The notes: generated by a model from the letters alone, not told the origin. Positions 45,317 to 57,697 are shown, numbered from the stretch's first letter. The stretch: DNA of 64,000 nt from Aromatoleum diolicum (GCF_012910955.1 NZ_WTVQ01000013.1:1-64000); one strand, 5' to 3'. Numbers and translations: made by a program.

Positions 45317-46126
45317 ATGGCGGGTTCGCCCTTTACCAGTTCCACGCGCGACGTCCCCGAAGTGTCCGGCATTCCGCGACATATCGCTATCATCATGGAC
45401 GGCAACGGGCGGTGGGCGCGCAAGCGTTTCATGCCTCGAGTTGCCGGCCATGGGCGCGGTGTCGAGTCGGTGCGCTGCGTCATCCGCGCGTGCATGGAGC
45501 GCGGCGTTTCCCATCTCACGCTGTTTGCATTCAGTTCAGAAAACTGGCGCCGGCCTGCCGACGAAGTTTCGTTCCTGATGCAACTGTTCATGCGCTCGCT
45601 GCAGAAGGAAGTCGACCGTCTGCACGAGAACGGAATCCGCTTTCGTGTCATCGGGGATCTCTCGCGTTTCGATCCCGCGCTGGTCGACATGATTCGACGG
45701 GCGGAAGTCCGCACCGCTGCAAACGAAAAGCTCACTTTGACGATCGCAGCAAACTATGGCGGACGGTGGGACATTCTGCAGGCCGTGACCCGAATGCTGG
45801 AAAGAAATCCGGATCGGCGCAGCGGCTTCACTGAGGAAGAACTGAGCGCCGAGCTCTCGCTGAACTACGGCCCGGAACCGGATCTGTTCATCAGGACAGG
45901 GGGCGAGCAGCGCGTCAGCAATTTTCTGCTGTGGCAACTGGCCTATTCGGAACTGTACTTTACCGACACGCTCTGGCCGGATTTCGATGAGAACGCCCTC
46001 GATTTGGCGATTCGTTCCTATCAGGCGCGCGAACGGCGCTTCGGTCGCACCAGCGAGCAGTTGAGCGACACGGAAAGCGTGGCGACACCTCGCCCGACGG
46101 ATCGTGCAACGGGCGACCATGCTTAA
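45317..46126 (+). CDS. uppS: Undecaprenyl diphosphate synthase
   Basis: UppS is a cis-prenyltransferase making the C55 carrier for peptidoglycan and O-antigen. Motif MDGNGRWA (27-34) includes the catalytic aspartate D28; FSSENWRRP and [20 protein letters not shown] are the other substrate-binding regions. The start at 45317 has GGGAGA 8 bases upstream; an in-frame ATG at 45284 is possible and would add 11 residues. The tail after the catalytic domain is about 20 residues longer than in E. coli. It overlaps cdsA by 8 bp. Confidence 0.96.
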   Translation: MAGSPFTSSTRDVPEVSGIPRHIAIIMDGNGRWARKRFMPRVAGHGRGVESVRCVIRACMERGVSHLTLFAFSSENWRRPADEVSFLMQLFMRSLQKEVDRLHENGIRFRVIGDLSRFDPALVDMIRRAEVRTAANEKLTLTIAANYGGRWDILQAVTRMLERNPDRRSGFTEEELSAELSLNYGPEPDLFIRTGGEQRVSNFLLWQLAYSELYFTDTLWPDFDENALDLAIRSYQARERRFGRTSEQLSDTESVATPRPTDRATGDHA

Positions 46127-46946
46127 AACCCGGGTCATCACGGCACTCGTTCTCCTCGCCGGCCTACTTGCAGCGATATTCCTTCTTCCACCGCTTGGCT
46201 GGCTCGTGCTCGTGAGCTTCGTTTGCGCCGGTGCTTCGTGGGAGTGGGGCGGTTTAGGCGGCTTCTCATCCTGGCAGCGCGGCGTTTTCGCGGCCATGAT
46301 GGGTGCAGCCTGCCTGCTCATTGGGGCAGTAAGCGGCTTGTCGCAAACCCTTCAGTTTCCGCCGGTTCGGCTCACCGGATTTTATCTCGTCAGCGGCTTA
46401 TTCTGGCTTGCTGTCGTGCCATTCTGGCTCGGCAGCAAATGGCGTATCAGCGGTAGCGCGAGCGCGGTAGCGGTCGGCCTGGTCGTTCTGGTACCGCCCG
46501 CCCTCGCGATGGCGCATCTACGCCTGGTCAGCCCCTGGCTCCTCCTCGCGGCGATCGCCTCCGTATCGGTGGCCGATATTTCGGCATACTTTACCGGTCG
46601 CGCCTTCGGGCGCCACAAGCTGGCGCCGGGAATCAGCCCTGGCAAGACGTGGGAGGGTGCAGCCGGAGCCGTCGCCGGCGTGATGGCCTTCGGGTTGATG
46701 CTCGTGCTTACCAGCAGTTCGGAATTGGTGCGCGGTTTTTCGCTGCCAATTCTATTACCCCTGCTTGTCGCCTTCACCGCTGTAAGCATTCAGGGCGATC
46801 TGTTCGAGTCATTGCTCAAGCGGCAAGCCGGTGTAAAGGATAGCGGTGCCCTGCTGCCCGGGCATGGCGGCATACTCGACCGCATCGACAGTCTCACTTC
46901 CACTCTTCCGCTGGTGGGCCTGGCGGCTCTCTGGTTCGCATATTGA
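46119..46946 (+). CDS. cdsA: Phosphatidate cytidylyltransferase
   Basis: CdsA makes CDP-diacylglycerol, the branch point of phospholipid synthesis. The 275-residue integral membrane protein has about eight hydrophobic segments and the family signature near the end ([20 protein letters not shown]) with [15 protein letters not shown] before it. ATG 46119 overlaps the uppS stop by 8 bp. It is 3 bp ahead of dxr. Confidence 0.96.
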   Translation: MLKTRVITALVLLAGLLAAIFLLPPLGWLVLVSFVCAGASWEWGGLGGFSSWQRGVFAAMMGAACLLIGAVSGLSQTLQFPPVRLTGFYLVSGLFWLAVVPFWLGSKWRISGSASAVAVGLVVLVPPALAMAHLRLVSPWLLLAAIASVSVADISAYFTGRAFGRHKLAPGISPGKTWEGAAGAVAGVMAFGLMLVLTSSSELVRGFSLPILLPLLVAFTAVSIQGDLFESLLKRQAGVKDSGALLPGHGGILDRIDSLTSTLPLVGLAALWFAY

Positions 46947-46949
46947 TCG

Positions 46950-48152
46950 ATGCCTGAAACGAATTTTCAACGGATAACCGTGTTGGGCGCGACGGGCTCT
47001 ATTGGCATGAGCACGCTCGATGTGATCGCCCGTCACCCGGACCGCTTCCAGGCCTTCGCACTGACCGCGCAGGTCCAGGTCGAGCGAATGTTCGAGCTGT
47101 GCGTACGCTTTGCGCCGCGATATGCAGTGATGGTCAATCTGGCGGCAGCATCCGAACTTCGAGAGAAATTGCGGGCGCACGGCGGGGTAACCGAGGTGCT
47201 GGCGGGAGCGGATGCGCTGTCCATGGTCGCCACCCACGACGAAGTGGATGCGGTGATGGCGGCAATCGTCGGCGCAGCCGGTCTGGTGCCAACATTGGCT
47301 GCAGCGCGTGCAGGCAAACGGATTCTGCTCGCCAACAAAGAAGCTCTGGTCCTTTCCGGAGCTCTGTTCATGGAGGCCGTTGCGGCGAGCGGCGCACAAT
47401 TGCTGCCTATCGACAGCGAGCACAATGCCGTGTTTCAGGCGCTTCCCGGCAGCTATGTGCGCAATCCCGACGAACGCGGGATTCGGCGCATCCTGCTGAC
47501 GGCCTCAGGAGGGCCGTTCCGCGAGCGTTCGCTCGAAAGCCTTGAGGGTGTGACGCCCGATCAGGCCTGCGCGCATCCGAACTGGGTGATGGGACGAAAG
47601 ATCTCGGTCGATTCGGCAACGATGATGAACAAAGGGCTAGAGGTCATCGAAGCCCACTGGCTGTTCGGTGTTCCCGCCGAACGTATCGACGTCGTCGTGC
47701 ATCCGCAGAGCGTAATCCACTCGATGGTCGAATATGCGGACGGCTCAGTGCTTGCGCAATTGGGTAACCCCGACATGCGTACGCCGATCGCGCATGCGCT
47801 TGCGTACCCGGAGCGGATCGATGCGGGAGTGAAGTCGCTGGACCTCTTCGAGATCGCCCGCCTGAGTTTCGAGCGACCGGATTTCCAGCGTTTCCCCTGC
47901 TTGGCACTTGCCTACCAGGCTCTGCGCGAAGGGGGGGCAGCCGCCGCGGTGTTGAATGCAGCGAACGAGGAGGCCGTGGCAGCCTTTCTCGAAGGGCGCC
48001 TTGGTTTCAGGCGCATCGCCGATGTTATTTCCGCTTCGCTGGAACGAGCTGTCGGCTTGCCGGTCGACTCGATCGAGTCAATCATCGATACGGATGCCCG
48101 CGCACGCGACATTGCGCGTAGCGAAATTCTCGTCCGCCAGACGCGCCAATGA
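46950..48152 (+). CDS. dxr: 1-deoxy-D-xylulose-5-phosphate reductoisomerase
   Basis: Dxr converts DXP to MEP in the isoprenoid pathway, supplying UppS. The 400-residue protein has the NADPH motif [24 protein letters not shown], the metal- and substrate-binding region [11 protein letters not shown] and the flexible loop with [21 protein letters not shown]. Full length. Its stop overlaps the rseP start as ATGA. Confidence 0.98.
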   Translation: MPETNFQRITVLGATGSIGMSTLDVIARHPDRFQAFALTAQVQVERMFELCVRFAPRYAVMVNLAAASELREKLRAHGGVTEVLAGADALSMVATHDEVDAVMAAIVGAAGLVPTLAAARAGKRILLANKEALVLSGALFMEAVAASGAQLLPIDSEHNAVFQALPGSYVRNPDERGIRRILLTASGGPFRERSLESLEGVTPDQACAHPNWVMGRKISVDSATMMNKGLEVIEAHWLFGVPAERIDVVVHPQSVIHSMVEYADGSVLAQLGNPDMRTPIAHALAYPERIDAGVKSLDLFEIARLSFERPDFQRFPCLALAYQALREGGAAAAVLNAANEEAVAAFLEGRLGFRRIADVISASLERAVGLPVDSIESIIDTDARARDIARSEILVRQTRQ

Positions 48153-49513
48153 ATTTACTTGAATACCTGATCCCGTTCGTTCTCGCCTTAGGCCTGCTGA
48201 TCCTCGTTCATGAACTGGGCCACTACCTCGTGGCACGCTGGTGCGGCGTCAAGGTATTGCGCTTCTCGATCGGCTTCGGTCGTCCGCTGCTGAGCTGGAC
48301 CGCCGGCGCCGATCGCACGGAGTGGGCGCTGGCGGCGTTTCCGCTTGGCGGCTACGTCAAGATGCTTGATGAGCGGGAAGGGGAGGTGCCGGCGGCGGAG
48401 CTTCATCGCGCCTTCAATCGGCAGGTCGTCGGACGGCGCTTTGCGATTGTCGCTGCCGGGCCGATTGCCAATTTTCTGCTTGCGATCGTGCTCTACTGGG
48501 GCCTGTTTGTCACCGGAACGGAAGAACTGAAGCCACAGCTAGCCCTGACGGGAGCGCAGAGCATCGCGGCTGACGCAGGGATCCGGGAAGGCGATCTGGT
48601 CGTGGCGGTTGACGATGAGCCGGTACGAAGCTGGCCCGAACTGCGCTGGGTTTTGCTCCGCCACGCTCTCGACGCACGTGAAGTGACGCTCAGGGTGCGG
48701 ACCGCGGAAGGCGTCGATGCATTTCGTGCCTTGAATCTGAGTGGTATCGCCATCGAGGATGGCGAAAACGATCTCATCACGAATATCGGTTTGCGCCCTT
48801 GGCGTCCAATAATTGAGCCGGTAATCGGCAAGATCGTGGAAGGAGGGGCCGGCGCTCGGGCGGGTTTGATGGCGGGCGATCGCTTTGTTTCGCTGGACGA
48901 CAAACCGCTTGATTCGTGGGTCGATCTCGTCGAGCGCGTTCGCAATAATCCTGGTCGTCCACTTCTCGCCGGGATTCTGCGAGACCAGCGCCCCATGGAG
49001 ATCAAACTGACTCCCGACGCGGCGGACGAGAAGGGCGTTCAGGTCGGGAGAATCGGGGTGGCCGTTGCCGAACCCAAAGGCGGCCGTGAAGCGATGTTTG
49101 CCGTGGTGCGTTATGGTCCCGTCGACGGCCTGGTCAAGGCGCTGACACAGACTTGGGAGACCAGCGTGCTGAGCCTGAAGATGATCGGGCGCATGATTAC
49201 CGGCGAAATATCCTGGAAGAATCTCTCGGGACCCGTAACGATTGCGGATTACGCTGGCCAGTCGGCAAGGCTCGGTCTTGACCACTATCTCAAGTTTGTC
49301 GCGCTGATCAGCATCAGTCTCGGTGTGCTGAACCTGCTCCCCATCCCGGTGCTGGATGGCGGGCATTTACTGTATTATGTGATAGAGATTATCAAGGGCG
49401 GTCCCATCCCCGAGCGCATCATGGAGATCGGTCAGCAGATCGGTCTGGTTGCACTTGCGATGCTGATGGCATTTGCCTTTTACAACGACATAAATCGTCT
49501 CATTTCCGGCTGA
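48149..49513 (+). CDS. rseP: Site-2 intramembrane zinc metalloprotease RseP
   Basis: RseP cleaves anti-sigma-E factor RseA inside the membrane to trigger the envelope stress response. The 454-residue protein has the zinc motif HELGH (21-25) in the first membrane helix, two central PDZ domains (about 115-290), and the second active-site motif [11 protein letters not shown] in a late helix. Gene order dxr-rseP-bamA is the usual one. Confidence 0.97.
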   Translation: MNLLEYLIPFVLALGLLILVHELGHYLVARWCGVKVLRFSIGFGRPLLSWTAGADRTEWALAAFPLGGYVKMLDEREGEVPAAELHRAFNRQVVGRRFAIVAAGPIANFLLAIVLYWGLFVTGTEELKPQLALTGAQSIAADAGIREGDLVVAVDDEPVRSWPELRWVLLRHALDAREVTLRVRTAEGVDAFRALNLSGIAIEDGENDLITNIGLRPWRPIIEPVIGKIVEGGAGARAGLMAGDRFVSLDDKPLDSWVDLVERVRNNPGRPLLAGILRDQRPMEIKLTPDAADEKGVQVGRIGVAVAEPKGGREAMFAVVRYGPVDGLVKALTQTWETSVLSLKMIGRMITGEISWKNLSGPVTIADYAGQSARLGLDHYLKFVALISISLGVLNLLPIPVLDGGHLLYYVIEIIKGGPIPERIMEIGQQIGLVALAMLMAFAFYNDINRLISG

Positions 49514-49520
49514 ATCCCTG

Positions 49521-51821
49521 ATGAAACACAAGCTTATTTCCGGGCTCATCGCGGCCCTGTTCGCCGCTGCCCCGGTGTTCGCCTTTGAGCCCTTCACGGT
49601 CAAGGATATCCGTGTCGAGGGCATTCAGCGCACCGAGGCTGGCACCGTGTTCAATTATCTGCCTGTGCGCGTAGGTGAAACCTTCACCGAAGCGCAGGCG
49701 GCCGAAGCCATTCGGGGCCTGTTTGCGACGGGCTTCTTCAAGGATGTGCGCATCGAGGTCGAAGGCGATGTGCTGGTCGTGCTCGTCGACGAGCGTCCCG
49801 CAATTGCGCAGATCGACTTCGTCGGAGTCAAGGAATTTGACAAGGACGCGCTGAAGAAAGGGCTGCGCGAAGTTGGCTTGTCCGAATCGCGCATCTTTGA
49901 TCGCGCGCTTCTTGAACGTGCCGAGCAGGAGCTCAAGCGCCAGTATCTGAGCCGCGGCAAGTACGCAGCGGTGATCGAAACGACCGTGACCCCGCTTGAA
50001 CGAAATCGCGTTGGCATCAACTTCAAAGTGGAAGAAGGAGATGTTGCGAAAATTGCCCAGATCAACATCATAGGCAACAAGGCGTTCAAGGAATCCGAAC
50101 TGCGCGGGCTGTTCCAGCTCACTACGCCGGGCTGGCTGACCTGGTACACGAAAAACGACCAGTATTCGCGCCAGAAACTGTCGGCGGATCTGGAAAATCT
50201 TCGCTCGTATTATCTGAATCGCGGCTACCTCGATTTCAATATCGATTCGACCCAGGTTTCGATCACGCCCGACAAGAAGGATATCTACATCACCCTCAGC
50301 ATCACCGAGGGGGAGCGTTATACGGTGTCGGCGGTACGTTTTGCCGGCGATCTGGTGTTGCCCGAGACCGAGTACCACAAGCTTGTGGCGATCAAGCCCG
50401 GTGAGATTTTTTCGCGTGAAAAGCTCACCGAGACAACGAAAGCGGTTGCCGATCGTCTGGGCAATGAAGGTTACGCATTTGCCAACGTTAATGCCGCACC
50501 CGAGGTAGATAAGGAAAAGCGTGAGGTGGCGTTTACCATCTTCGTCGATCCGGGTCGTCGGGTATATGTGCGGCGAATCAACGTCGGCGGCAATACGAAG
50601 ACGCGCGACGAAGTCGTACGGCGCGAAATGCGGCAGATGGAAGGCGCCTGGTATGACGCGGCGCAGATCAACCGGTCGCGCACGCGCATTGACCGCCTGG
50701 GGCACTTCGAGGAGGTCAACGTCGAGACGCCGGCGGTGACGGGTACGACCGATCAGGTGGACGTGAATTTCAACGTCAAGGAACGGGCCACCGGCAATCT
50801 CTCGCTGGGTGCGGGATTTTCGAGTTCCGAGAAGGTGGTGCTGTCAGCGTCGGTGTCACAACAGAACCTGTTTGGTAGCGGCAATGCGCTGACACTCGCC
50901 GTGAACACCAGCAAGTCGAGCCGGACCTACGCGCTGTCCTTCACGAACCCTTACTACACGCTCGATGGCGTGAGCCTGGGCTGGGATCTTTACCATCGCA
51001 CTTACGATCCTTCGGATTCGCTGTCGGTGGCGCGCTACAAGACCGTGTCGACCGGTGCGGGCGTGCGTGTCGGATTCCCGATCGGCGAGGACGACTCGAT
51101 CAATTTCGGCCTTGCTGCGGATCGTACCGTCATCACGACGTTTGATGACAGTCCCCAGCAATACCTGGATTTTTGCGATCCCAACAAGGACGATTTCAAC
51201 TGCGATGCCGTGACCAGTCTCATGGCATCGGCCGGATGGGCGCGGGACACGCGGGATAGCGTCATTTACCCGCGCAAGGGCAGTTACCAGCGCGTGTTTG
51301 GTGAAGTTGCCGTGCCGCCGGGCGCGCTGAAGTATGCCAAGGTGAATTATCAGTACCAGCACTGGTTCCCGTTCGGTCGTGACTACGCGTTGATGCTCAA
51401 CACCGACCTCGGCTGGGCCAAGGGGTACGGCGGCAAGCCGCTGCCGTTCTACAAGAACTTCTATGCTGGCGGCATCGGTTCGGTGCGTGGTTTTGAGCAG
51501 AGCTCGATCGGCCCCAAGGATGAGGTCAGTGAGGACGCGCTCGGGGGCAACCGGCGCCTGATCGGTAATGCCGAATTTTATTTCCCGCTCCCGGGATCGG
51601 GTATGGACCGCTCGTTCCGCATGTCGGCCTTCGTCGACGTCGGCACGGTGTGGGGCTCCGGCGACAAGGCGAATTTTGGCGACCTGCGCTACAGTACAGG
51701 TTTGGCGTTCTCTTGGAGTTCGCCGATCGGACCGCTCAAGTTCAGTCTCGGCATTCCCCTCAAGAAGCAGGATGGCGACGAACTTCAGAAGTTCCAGTTC
51801 CAGCTCGGCTCGGTTTTCTGA
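49521..51821 (+). CDS. bamA: Outer membrane protein assembly factor BamA
   Basis: BamA inserts beta-barrel proteins into the outer membrane. The 766-residue precursor has a signal sequence ([21 protein letters not shown]), five POTRA domains (about 22-420, first with [20 protein letters not shown]) and a C-terminal 16-strand barrel ending in phenylalanine, with the conserved GGIGSVRGF of the lid loop. It is 7 bp downstream of rseP. Confidence 0.98.
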   Translation: MKHKLISGLIAALFAAAPVFAFEPFTVKDIRVEGIQRTEAGTVFNYLPVRVGETFTEAQAAEAIRGLFATGFFKDVRIEVEGDVLVVLVDERPAIAQIDFVGVKEFDKDALKKGLREVGLSESRIFDRALLERAEQELKRQYLSRGKYAAVIETTVTPLERNRVGINFKVEEGDVAKIAQINIIGNKAFKESELRGLFQLTTPGWLTWYTKNDQYSRQKLSADLENLRSYYLNRGYLDFNIDSTQVSITPDKKDIYITLSITEGERYTVSAVRFAGDLVLPETEYHKLVAIKPGEIFSREKLTETTKAVADRLGNEGYAFANVNAAPEVDKEKREVAFTIFVDPGRRVYVRRINVGGNTKTRDEVVRREMRQMEGAWYDAAQINRSRTRIDRLGHFEEVNVETPAVTGTTDQVDVNFNVKERATGNLSLGAGFSSSEKVVLSASVSQQNLFGSGNALTLAVNTSKSSRTYALSFTNPYYTLDGVSLGWDLYHRTYDPSDSLSVARYKTVSTGAGVRVGFPIGEDDSINFGLAADRTVITTFDDSPQQYLDFCDPNKDDFNCDAVTSLMASAGWARDTRDSVIYPRKGSYQRVFGEVAVPPGALKYAKVNYQYQHWFPFGRDYALMLNTDLGWAKGYGGKPLPFYKNFYAGGIGSVRGFEQSSIGPKDEVSEDALGGNRRLIGNAEFYFPLPGSGMDRSFRMSAFVDVGTVWGSGDKANFGDLRYSTGLAFSWSSPIGPLKFSLGIPLKKQDGDELQKFQFQLGSVF

Positions 51822-51855
51822 TCGGCCATACAGCCCGATTCCGTTGGAGATATAC

Positions 51856-52359
51856 GTGAAAGTTACGACCCTGTCCGTTCTCGCGGTTGCAATTCTGAGC
51901 ATCGCCGCACCTGCCGCATCCGCCGAGTCGAAGATCGGCTTCGTCAACTCCGATCGGGTGATGCGCGAAGCGGCACCTGCGGTGCGTGCGCAGCAGCGCC
52001 TCGAAAAGGAGTTTGAAAAGCGGGATCAGGAATTGCAGCGTCTGGGCAAGGAATTGCAGACTTTGCAGGAAGACCTCGAGCGCAACGGTGTGACGATGGC
52101 CGAAGCCGACCGTCGCACCAAGGAACGCAACTTTAATGATCTGAATCGTGATTTTCAGCGCAAACAACGCGAATTTCGCGAGGATCTGAATCAGCGTCGC
52201 AATGAGGAACTCGCTTCAGTGCTGGAGCGCGCCAATCGTGCAGTCAAGCAGATTGCCGAGGCGGAGAAGTACGACGTGATCCTGCAGGAAGCCGTGTATG
52301 CCAGCCCGCGTATCGACATCACCGACAAGGTGGTCAAGGCGCTTGCTGACGGTAAGTAA
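51856..52359 (+). CDS. skp: Periplasmic chaperone Skp (OmpH family)
   Basis: Skp holds unfolded outer membrane proteins on the way to BamA. The 167-residue precursor has a signal sequence ([20 protein letters not shown], cleavage near SAES), then [17 protein letters not shown] and a long coiled coil rich in Glu, Arg and Gln. No ATG fits: the start is taken as GTG 51856 with GGAGA 7 bases upstream. It lies 34 bp after bamA. Confidence 0.93.
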   Translation: MKVTTLSVLAVAILSIAAPAASAESKIGFVNSDRVMREAAPAVRAQQRLEKEFEKRDQELQRLGKELQTLQEDLERNGVTMAEADRRTKERNFNDLNRDFQRKQREFREDLNQRRNEELASVLERANRAVKQIAEAEKYDVILQEAVYASPRIDITDKVVKALADGK

Positions 52360-52366
52360 GGCTCAC

Positions 52367-53398
52367 ATGGACGTGAGGTTCCGGCTGGACGAGCTCGTCG
52401 CCCGATTGGGGGGCGAATTGGTGGGGGAGCCCGCCACGACGGTGCGGCGGGTTGCAACGCTGGATCAGGCGGGCGAGGGCGATCTGGCCTTTCTGGCGAA
52501 TCCGAAGTATCAGTCGCGCGTCAAGAGTTGTCGTGCCTCGGCCGTCATCCTGGCTCCCGCAGCGCGAGATCTGTCGGATCTGCCACGCATCATCGTGGGG
52601 GATCCTTACAGTTATTTCGCCCGTGTGGCGCAGCTTTTCAATCCCCCTGAAGTCTTCGCTCCCGGCGTTCATCCCGGCGCGAGCGTGGCCAGCCCCATTC
52701 CGTCTTCGGTAACGGTCGCTGCAGGCGCGTCGATAGATACCGACGTCGAACTGGGTGAGCAAGTAGTGATAGGTGCGGGATCCCGGATCGGTCGCGGTGT
52801 ACGCATCGGCTCGGGGACGCGTATCAATGCAAACGTGACCGTCTATCACGACTGCGTGATCGGCGCTGGCTGCATCGTGCATGCCGGGGCCGTGATCGGA
52901 TCCGACGGATTCGGGTTTGCGCGTGAGCGTGACGGCAGCTGGATCAAAATTCCGCAGGTCGGCAGAGTCGTGGTCGGTGATGACGTGGAGATCGGAGCCA
53001 ATACGACGATCGACCGCGGTGCGCTCGACGACACGGTGATCGGAAACGGCGTCAAGCTCGACAACCAGATCCAGATCGGCCATAACGTGCGCGTCGGAGA
53101 CAACACTGCGATTGCGGGCTGCGTAGGGGTGGCCGGAAGTACGACAATCGGCGCACGCTGCATGATTGGTGGGCAGGCGGGCATCATCGGCCACCTCAGG
53201 ATTGCTGACGATGTGGTGGTTTCGTCCGGGACACTGGTGACCAAGTCGATCACCCGTGCCGGCGTGTACACCGCCAACTTGCCGGTCCAGGGCCACGGCG
53301 ACTGGGTGAAAAACTTTGCCCACCTGCGCCATCTGGACGCACTCGTCGATAGAATACGCGCCCTCGAACAACGCCTTGAAGAATCAACGCCTGAGTGA
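52367..53398 (+). CDS. lpxD: UDP-3-O-acylglucosamine N-acyltransferase
   Basis: LpxD adds the second acyl chain in lipid A synthesis. The 343-residue protein has an N-terminal uridine-binding part ([16 protein letters not shown]) and a left-handed beta helix of hexapeptide repeats, with [21 protein letters not shown] and the catalytic histidine in QIGHNVRVG. The start is 7 bp after skp. The next gene starts within a few bases of its stop. Confidence 0.97.
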   Translation: MDVRFRLDELVARLGGELVGEPATTVRRVATLDQAGEGDLAFLANPKYQSRVKSCRASAVILAPAARDLSDLPRIIVGDPYSYFARVAQLFNPPEVFAPGVHPGASVASPIPSSVTVAAGASIDTDVELGEQVVIGAGSRIGRGVRIGSGTRINANVTVYHDCVIGAGCIVHAGAVIGSDGFGFARERDGSWIKIPQVGRVVVGDDVEIGANTTIDRGALDDTVIGNGVKLDNQIQIGHNVRVGDNTAIAGCVGVAGSTTIGARCMIGGQAGIIGHLRIADDVVVSSGTLVTKSITRAGVYTANLPVQGHGDWVKNFAHLRHLDALVDRIRALEQRLEESTPE

Positions 53399-53403
53399 GC
53401 TCC

Positions 53404-53841
53404 ATGGACATCAACGAAATTCTCCAGTATCTGCCGCATCGTTATCCGTTCCTTCTGGTGGACCGGGTGCTGGAACTGGAAGAGGGCAAGCGCATCCTCG
53501 CGCTGAAGAACGTGACGATGAACGAACCGTTCTTTCCGGGACACTTTCCGCATCATCCGGTCATGCCGGGGGTGCTGATCGTCGAGGCCATGGCGCAGGC
53601 TGCGGCCTTGCTGTCATTCAAGACGATGGGTGTGAAGCCGGACGAAAACTCGGTGGTCTATTTTGCCGGTATCGACAATGTGCGCTTCAAGCGGCCGGTG
53701 GTGCCGGGAGACCAGCTGCTGTTCGACGTGTCGATCACGCAGAGCAAGCGCAATATCTACAAGTACAAGGGGGTCGCGCGGGTGGGTGACGAGGTGGCGA
53801 CCGAGGCTGAACTGATGTGCGCGCTCAAGACCCTGTCATGA
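53404..53841 (+). CDS. fabZ: 3-hydroxyacyl-[ACP] dehydratase FabZ
   Basis: FabZ dehydrates 3-hydroxyacyl-ACP and competes with lipid A synthesis for the same substrate. The 145-residue hotdog enzyme has H47 in [12 protein letters not shown] and E61 in IVEAMAQ, spaced as in E. coli. ATG 53404 is used; an in-frame GTG at 53395 is possible. The stop overlaps lpxA as ATGA. Confidence 0.97.
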   Translation: MDINEILQYLPHRYPFLLVDRVLELEEGKRILALKNVTMNEPFFPGHFPHHPVMPGVLIVEAMAQAAALLSFKTMGVKPDENSVVYFAGIDNVRFKRPVVPGDQLLFDVSITQSKRNIYKYKGVARVGDEVATEAELMCALKTLS

Positions 53842-54608
53842 TTCACGCGACTGCCATCGTCCATCCTGGTGCGAAACTGGGGGCGAACGTTGCCATCGGA
53901 GCGTACTCGCTCGTCGGCGAGCATGTCGAAATTGGCGACAACACCCGCATCGGACCGCACGTAGTCGTCGAGGGGCATACGAAGATCGGTCGTGACAACG
54001 AGATCTTCCAGTTCTGTTCGATCGGCGCGGTGCCGCAGGACAAGAAGTATGACGAGGAGCCGACCCGGCTGGAGATCGGCGATCGCAATACGATCCGCGA
54101 GTTCTGCTCGTTCAACGTCGGCACCAGCCAGGATGCCGGTGTGACCCGAATCGGCAACGACAACTGGATCATGGCCTACGTGCATGTGGCCCATGACTGT
54201 CACGTCGGGGATCACACGATTTTCGCGAACAATGCGACACTCGCGGGTCACGTCCATGTTGGCGACTGGGCGATCCTCGGGGGGTTTACCGGGGTGCATC
54301 AATTCGTGCGCGTCGGGGCACACAGTTTCTGCGGTGTCGGTACCGTGTTGCTGCAGGACTTGCCGCCGTATGTGACGGTGGCGGGCAATCCCGCCAAGCC
54401 GCACGGCATCAACAGCGAGGGCTTGCGTCGGCGCGGATACTCCGCCGAAGGCATCGCGGCGATCAAGCGTGCCTACCGTGCCCTGTACCGTTCCGGTCTG
54501 AGTCTCGACGAAGCGCGCTCGCGGATCGCGGAAATCGCTGCAGAGCATGCGGAAGTGTCGGCATTTGCGGCGTTCGTGGCATCGTCTGCGCGCGGTATCG
54601 TTCGCTGA
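53838..54608 (+). CDS. lpxA: UDP-N-acetylglucosamine O-acyltransferase
   Basis: LpxA performs the first step of lipid A synthesis. The 256-residue protein has an N-terminal hexapeptide-repeat helix ([20 protein letters not shown]) with the active-site region [20 protein letters not shown], and a helical C-terminal domain ([18 protein letters not shown]). ATG 53838 overlaps the fabZ stop. Confidence 0.98.
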   Translation: MIHATAIVHPGAKLGANVAIGAYSLVGEHVEIGDNTRIGPHVVVEGHTKIGRDNEIFQFCSIGAVPQDKKYDEEPTRLEIGDRNTIREFCSFNVGTSQDAGVTRIGNDNWIMAYVHVAHDCHVGDHTIFANNATLAGHVHVGDWAILGGFTGVHQFVRVGAHSFCGVGTVLLQDLPPYVTVAGNPAKPHGINSEGLRRRGYSAEGIAAIKRAYRALYRSGLSLDEARSRIAEIAAEHAEVSAFAAFVASSARGIVR

Positions 54609-54612
54609 TTGC

Positions 54613-55788
54613 ATGGCACCCCGAATTGCGATGGTGGCAGGCGAGGCGTCCGGAGACTTGCTTGCCAGTCACCTGATCCGCGCACTCAAGCAGCAAATGC
54701 CGGATGCCGAGTTTTTCGGCATCGGCGGGCCAAAGATGCAGGCCGAAGGCTTCAATGCGCTCTGGTCGTGCGAACGGCTCGCGGTCCATGGCTATGTCGA
54801 CGCTCTCAAGCGCTATCGGGAATTGTCGGGGATCCGCAGGAGCATGTTGCGGCGCGTGCGGCGGGAACGTCCCGATGCCTTCATCGGGGTCGATGCACCG
54901 GACTTCAATCTCTGGCTGGAAGGGAAGATCCGTTCGTCCGGGATTCCGGCGATCCATTTTGTCAGCCCGTCGATCTGGGCGTGGCGGGGCGGGCGGATCA
55001 AGGGCATCGCGCGCTCCGTGTCGCACATGCTGTGCCTGTTTCCCTTTGAGCCCGCGCTATATGAGAAGGCGGGGATCCCGGTTAGCTATGTCGGGCACCC
55101 GCTCGCGGATGTTTTCCCGCTGCAGCCGAACCGCAGTGCTGCACGCGAACTTCTGGGGCTAAGCGATTGCCCGCGCGTGATCGCCTTGTTGCCAGGCAGT
55201 CGGCAATCCGAGGTGGGCAATCTAGCGCCGATCTACATTGCGACCGCTCGGATACTTGCGGAGCGTCATCCGGACATTTCTTTCGTCGTACCGCTGGCGA
55301 CGCGCGAGACACGGCTGCTGTTTGCCGAAGCCTTGCGGGTTGCGGACGCCGAGGACTTGCCCATCCGGATGCTGTTTGGTCATGCCGTGGATGCGATGAC
55401 GGCGGCCGATGCGGTGCTGGTGGCGAGCGGCACGGCCAGCCTGGAGGCGGCCCTGCTCAAGCGGCCGATGGTCATCAGTTATCGCATGGGGAAGTGGCAG
55501 TACCGACTAATGAAACGCATGGCCTATCTGCCGTGGGTGGGCTTGCCGAACATCCTGTGCAATGAAAGCGTGGTGCCAGAACTGTTGCAGGACGATGCGA
55601 CACCCGAGGCCCTGGCTGATGCGCTGGATCGCTGGCTGAGTGACCCCGACGCATGCGCGCAAGTGGCGCAACGTTTCGATGTACTGCACCGACAATTGCG
55701 TCAGAACACCGCTGAAAAGGCGGCCGCGGCGATCCTGCCGTATCTCAACCGGACTCCCGAATGGAAGCCGTCCCGTCAACCGGCCTGA
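54613..55788 (+). CDS. lpxB: Lipid-A-disaccharide synthase
   Basis: LpxB joins two acylated glucosamines to make the lipid A disaccharide. The 391-residue GT19-family glycosyltransferase shows [34 protein letters not shown] and [10 protein letters not shown]. It starts 4 bp after lpxA and overlaps rnhB by 28 bp. Confidence 0.98.
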   Translation: MAPRIAMVAGEASGDLLASHLIRALKQQMPDAEFFGIGGPKMQAEGFNALWSCERLAVHGYVDALKRYRELSGIRRSMLRRVRRERPDAFIGVDAPDFNLWLEGKIRSSGIPAIHFVSPSIWAWRGGRIKGIARSVSHMLCLFPFEPALYEKAGIPVSYVGHPLADVFPLQPNRSAARELLGLSDCPRVIALLPGSRQSEVGNLAPIYIATARILAERHPDISFVVPLATRETRLLFAEALRVADAEDLPIRMLFGHAVDAMTAADAVLVASGTASLEAALLKRPMVISYRMGKWQYRLMKRMAYLPWVGLPNILCNESVVPELLQDDATPEALADALDRWLSDPDACAQVAQRFDVLHRQLRQNTAEKAAAAILPYLNRTPEWKPSRQPA

Positions 55789-56375
55789 TTTGCGGCGTCG
55801 ATGAAGCCGGGCGCGGGCCATTGGCCGGCTCGGTGGTCGCCGCCGCGGTAATTCTCGATCCGGCCCGGCCGATCGAGGGCCTGAACGATTCCAAGAAGCT
55901 GAGCGAACGCGCGCGCGAACGCCTGGCCGGGCTGATCCGCGAGCGGGCGCTGGCGTGGGCGGTCGCGGAGGCCAGTGTCGAGGAGATCGACCGACTCAAC
56001 ATTCTGCATGCGACGATGCTGGCGATGCAGCGTGCGGTGATGGGGCTTGCATGCGTGCCGGATTTGGTGCGGGTCGATGGCAACCGCTGTCCGGCGCTGG
56101 CTGTTGCGTGCGAGGCGGTGGTGAAGGGCGATGCGACGGTGCCGGCGATCGCGGCGGCGTCGATCCTCGCCAAGACGGTGCGCGATGCCCAGATGGTGGC
56201 GCTCGACGCGGAATTCCCGGCATACGGTTTTGCGGGTCACAAGGGCTATCCTACGGCGGCGCATTTCGCTGCGTTGCGCCGGCATGGCGTGATCGATTGC
56301 TATCGGCGCAGTTTTGGTCCGGTACGTGATCTTTTGAATAATCCGGAACTCTGGCCCGCGGGAACGCTTGTATGA
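55761..56375 (+). CDS. rnhB: Ribonuclease HII
   Basis: RNase HII removes ribonucleotides from DNA and RNA-DNA hybrids. The 204-residue protein has the catalytic start [12 protein letters not shown] (D14, E15), [12 protein letters not shown] and [14 protein letters not shown]. The ATG lies 28 bp inside lpxB. Its stop overlaps the CopD-like gene as ATGA. Confidence 0.97.
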   Translation: MEAVPSTGLICGVDEAGRGPLAGSVVAAAVILDPARPIEGLNDSKKLSERARERLAGLIRERALAWAVAEASVEEIDRLNILHATMLAMQRAVMGLACVPDLVRVDGNRCPALAVACEAVVKGDATVPAIAAASILAKTVRDAQMVALDAEFPAYGFAGHKGYPTAAHFAALRRHGVIDCYRRSFGPVRDLLNNPELWPAGTLV

Positions 56376-56827
56376 CGTTTCATCACTTGATGCTATTCGT
56401 GCATCTGCTGGGCGTGGTCGTGTGGGTCGGTGGGATGGCTTTTGCCTATCTGTGCCTGCGCCCGGCGATGATGGTCCTGCCGCCCGCGCAGCGCTTGCCC
56501 GTGTGGGCGGGTGTGTTTGCGCGATTTTTCCCGCTGGTATGGGGTTCGGTCGTGTTGATTCTCGGCGCTGGCATCACCATGCTGCTGGACACCGGGTTCG
56601 CGCGCGCACCGACGGCCTGGCATGTGATGCTGCTGACCGGTTTGGTAATGATCGGCGTTTTCGTATCGATCTGGTTCGGACCGTGGCGTCGCTTGCGCGC
56701 TGCTGTGGCGCGTGAGGACTGGGCGGCGGGGGCCTTTGCCCTCAATCACATTCGTCAGCGCGTGGGTTTCAACCTGGCGCTGGGGATTGCGACAATCGCA
56801 ATTGCGACGCTGGGTCTGGGTGTCTGA
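56372..56827 (+). CDS. CopD-domain integral membrane protein
   Basis: The 151-residue protein has four predicted membrane helices, starting [18 protein letters not shown], and histidines (H4/H5, H11) near the membrane edge that could bind metal or haem. It resembles small CopD-like proteins. The function is unknown; copper handling is inferred from the family only. It is coupled to rnhB by ATGA. Confidence 0.75.
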   Translation: MTFHHLMLFVHLLGVVVWVGGMAFAYLCLRPAMMVLPPAQRLPVWAGVFARFFPLVWGSVVLILGAGITMLLDTGFARAPTAWHVMLLTGLVMIGVFVSIWFGPWRRLRAAVAREDWAAGAFALNHIRQRVGFNLALGIATIAIATLGLGV

Positions 56828-56846
56828 CGCGTCGTCGGGTTCTGTC

Positions 56847-57641
56847 GTGAGATCCATCACTTCGCGGGACAATCCCGCGGTCAAGCGACTGCATGGCTTG
56901 GCCACCTCGGCGCGCGACCGGCGCAGCGTTGGCCAGACTCTACTGGATGGCGCTCATCTGGTGCGCGCCGCTCTCGATGCCGATTGGCCGCTGCGCGAGC
57001 TGGTGGTGAGCGATCAGGGCTTGGCACGTGAAGAGGTTGCCGCTCTGGTCCGCCGCTGCGAAAAGCTGGCGCAACTGCACCTGACGGACGCGTTGTTTGC
57101 GCATGTCAGTCCTGTCGACACGCCGTCAGGTGTGCTTGCCGTGATCGACCTTCCGGAATCTGCGCCGCTCGAGGTGTTCGATGATTCGCTCCTCGTGCTC
57201 GACGGGGTGCAGGACGCCGGCAATCTTGGGACGATTTTGCGTACCGCGGCCGCTGCAGGTTTGCGCGACGTGCTGCTGACGGCCGGCTGCGCGCAAGCCT
57301 GGTCGCCGCGCGTATTGCGGGCCGGCATGGGCGGACATTTCTGTCTGCGTATCCACGAGCAGGTTGAGGTCGCGCAGGTGCTGAAAAACTACGCCGGCCA
57401 GATTCTGGCGACCGGGCTCGGAGCCGGCGCCCGCATAGTGTATGACTGTGATCTGCGCGGGCCGGTGGCGTGGCTGTTCGGGGCCGAAGGGCGGGGTCTG
57501 TCAGCGGAAGTGGCGGCACTGGCGCGCGGCATGGTGGTGATTCCGATGCCGGGTGCCGTCGAGTCCTTGAATGTCGGCGCGGCGGCGGCGATCTGTCTGT
57601 TCGAGCAGGTGCGGCAGCGTCGCACGTCCGGCCCGGCATAA
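56847..57641 (+). CDS. TrmH/SpoU-family RNA 2'-O-methyltransferase
   Basis: The 264-residue SPOUT protein has a short N-terminal substrate-binding part (RSITSRDNPAVKRLHGL) and the three SPOUT motifs: DAGNLGTILRTAAAAG, LFGAEGRGLS and IPMPGAVESLNVGAAAAICL. It should methylate a ribose in rRNA or tRNA; the site is not readable from sequence. No ATG fits; GTG 56847 gives the usual family beginning, and GTG 56820 is an alternative that overlaps the CopD-like gene. Confidence 0.88.
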   Translation: MRSITSRDNPAVKRLHGLATSARDRRSVGQTLLDGAHLVRAALDADWPLRELVVSDQGLAREEVAALVRRCEKLAQLHLTDALFAHVSPVDTPSGVLAVIDLPESAPLEVFDDSLLVLDGVQDAGNLGTILRTAAAAGLRDVLLTAGCAQAWSPRVLRAGMGGHFCLRIHEQVEVAQVLKNYAGQILATGLGAGARIVYDCDLRGPVAWLFGAEGRGLSAEVAALARGMVVIPMPGAVESLNVGAAAAICLFEQVRQRRTSGPA

Positions 57642-57671
57642 GGGGAAGTATGCGTTATCCACCCGTTAGTC

Positions 57672-57696
57672 GCCCCGTCGTCCGCGCAGACGGGGC
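57672..57696. terminator. Hairpin between the convergent TrmH-family and bioD genes
   Basis: GCCCCGTC (57672-57679) and GACGGGGC (57689-57696) form an eight-pair stem around a nine-base loop, one base past the bioD stop and 30 bp past the methyltransferase stop. The position suits a two-way terminator, although neither side has a clear T-run. Confidence 0.45.
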
Positions 57697-57697
57697 C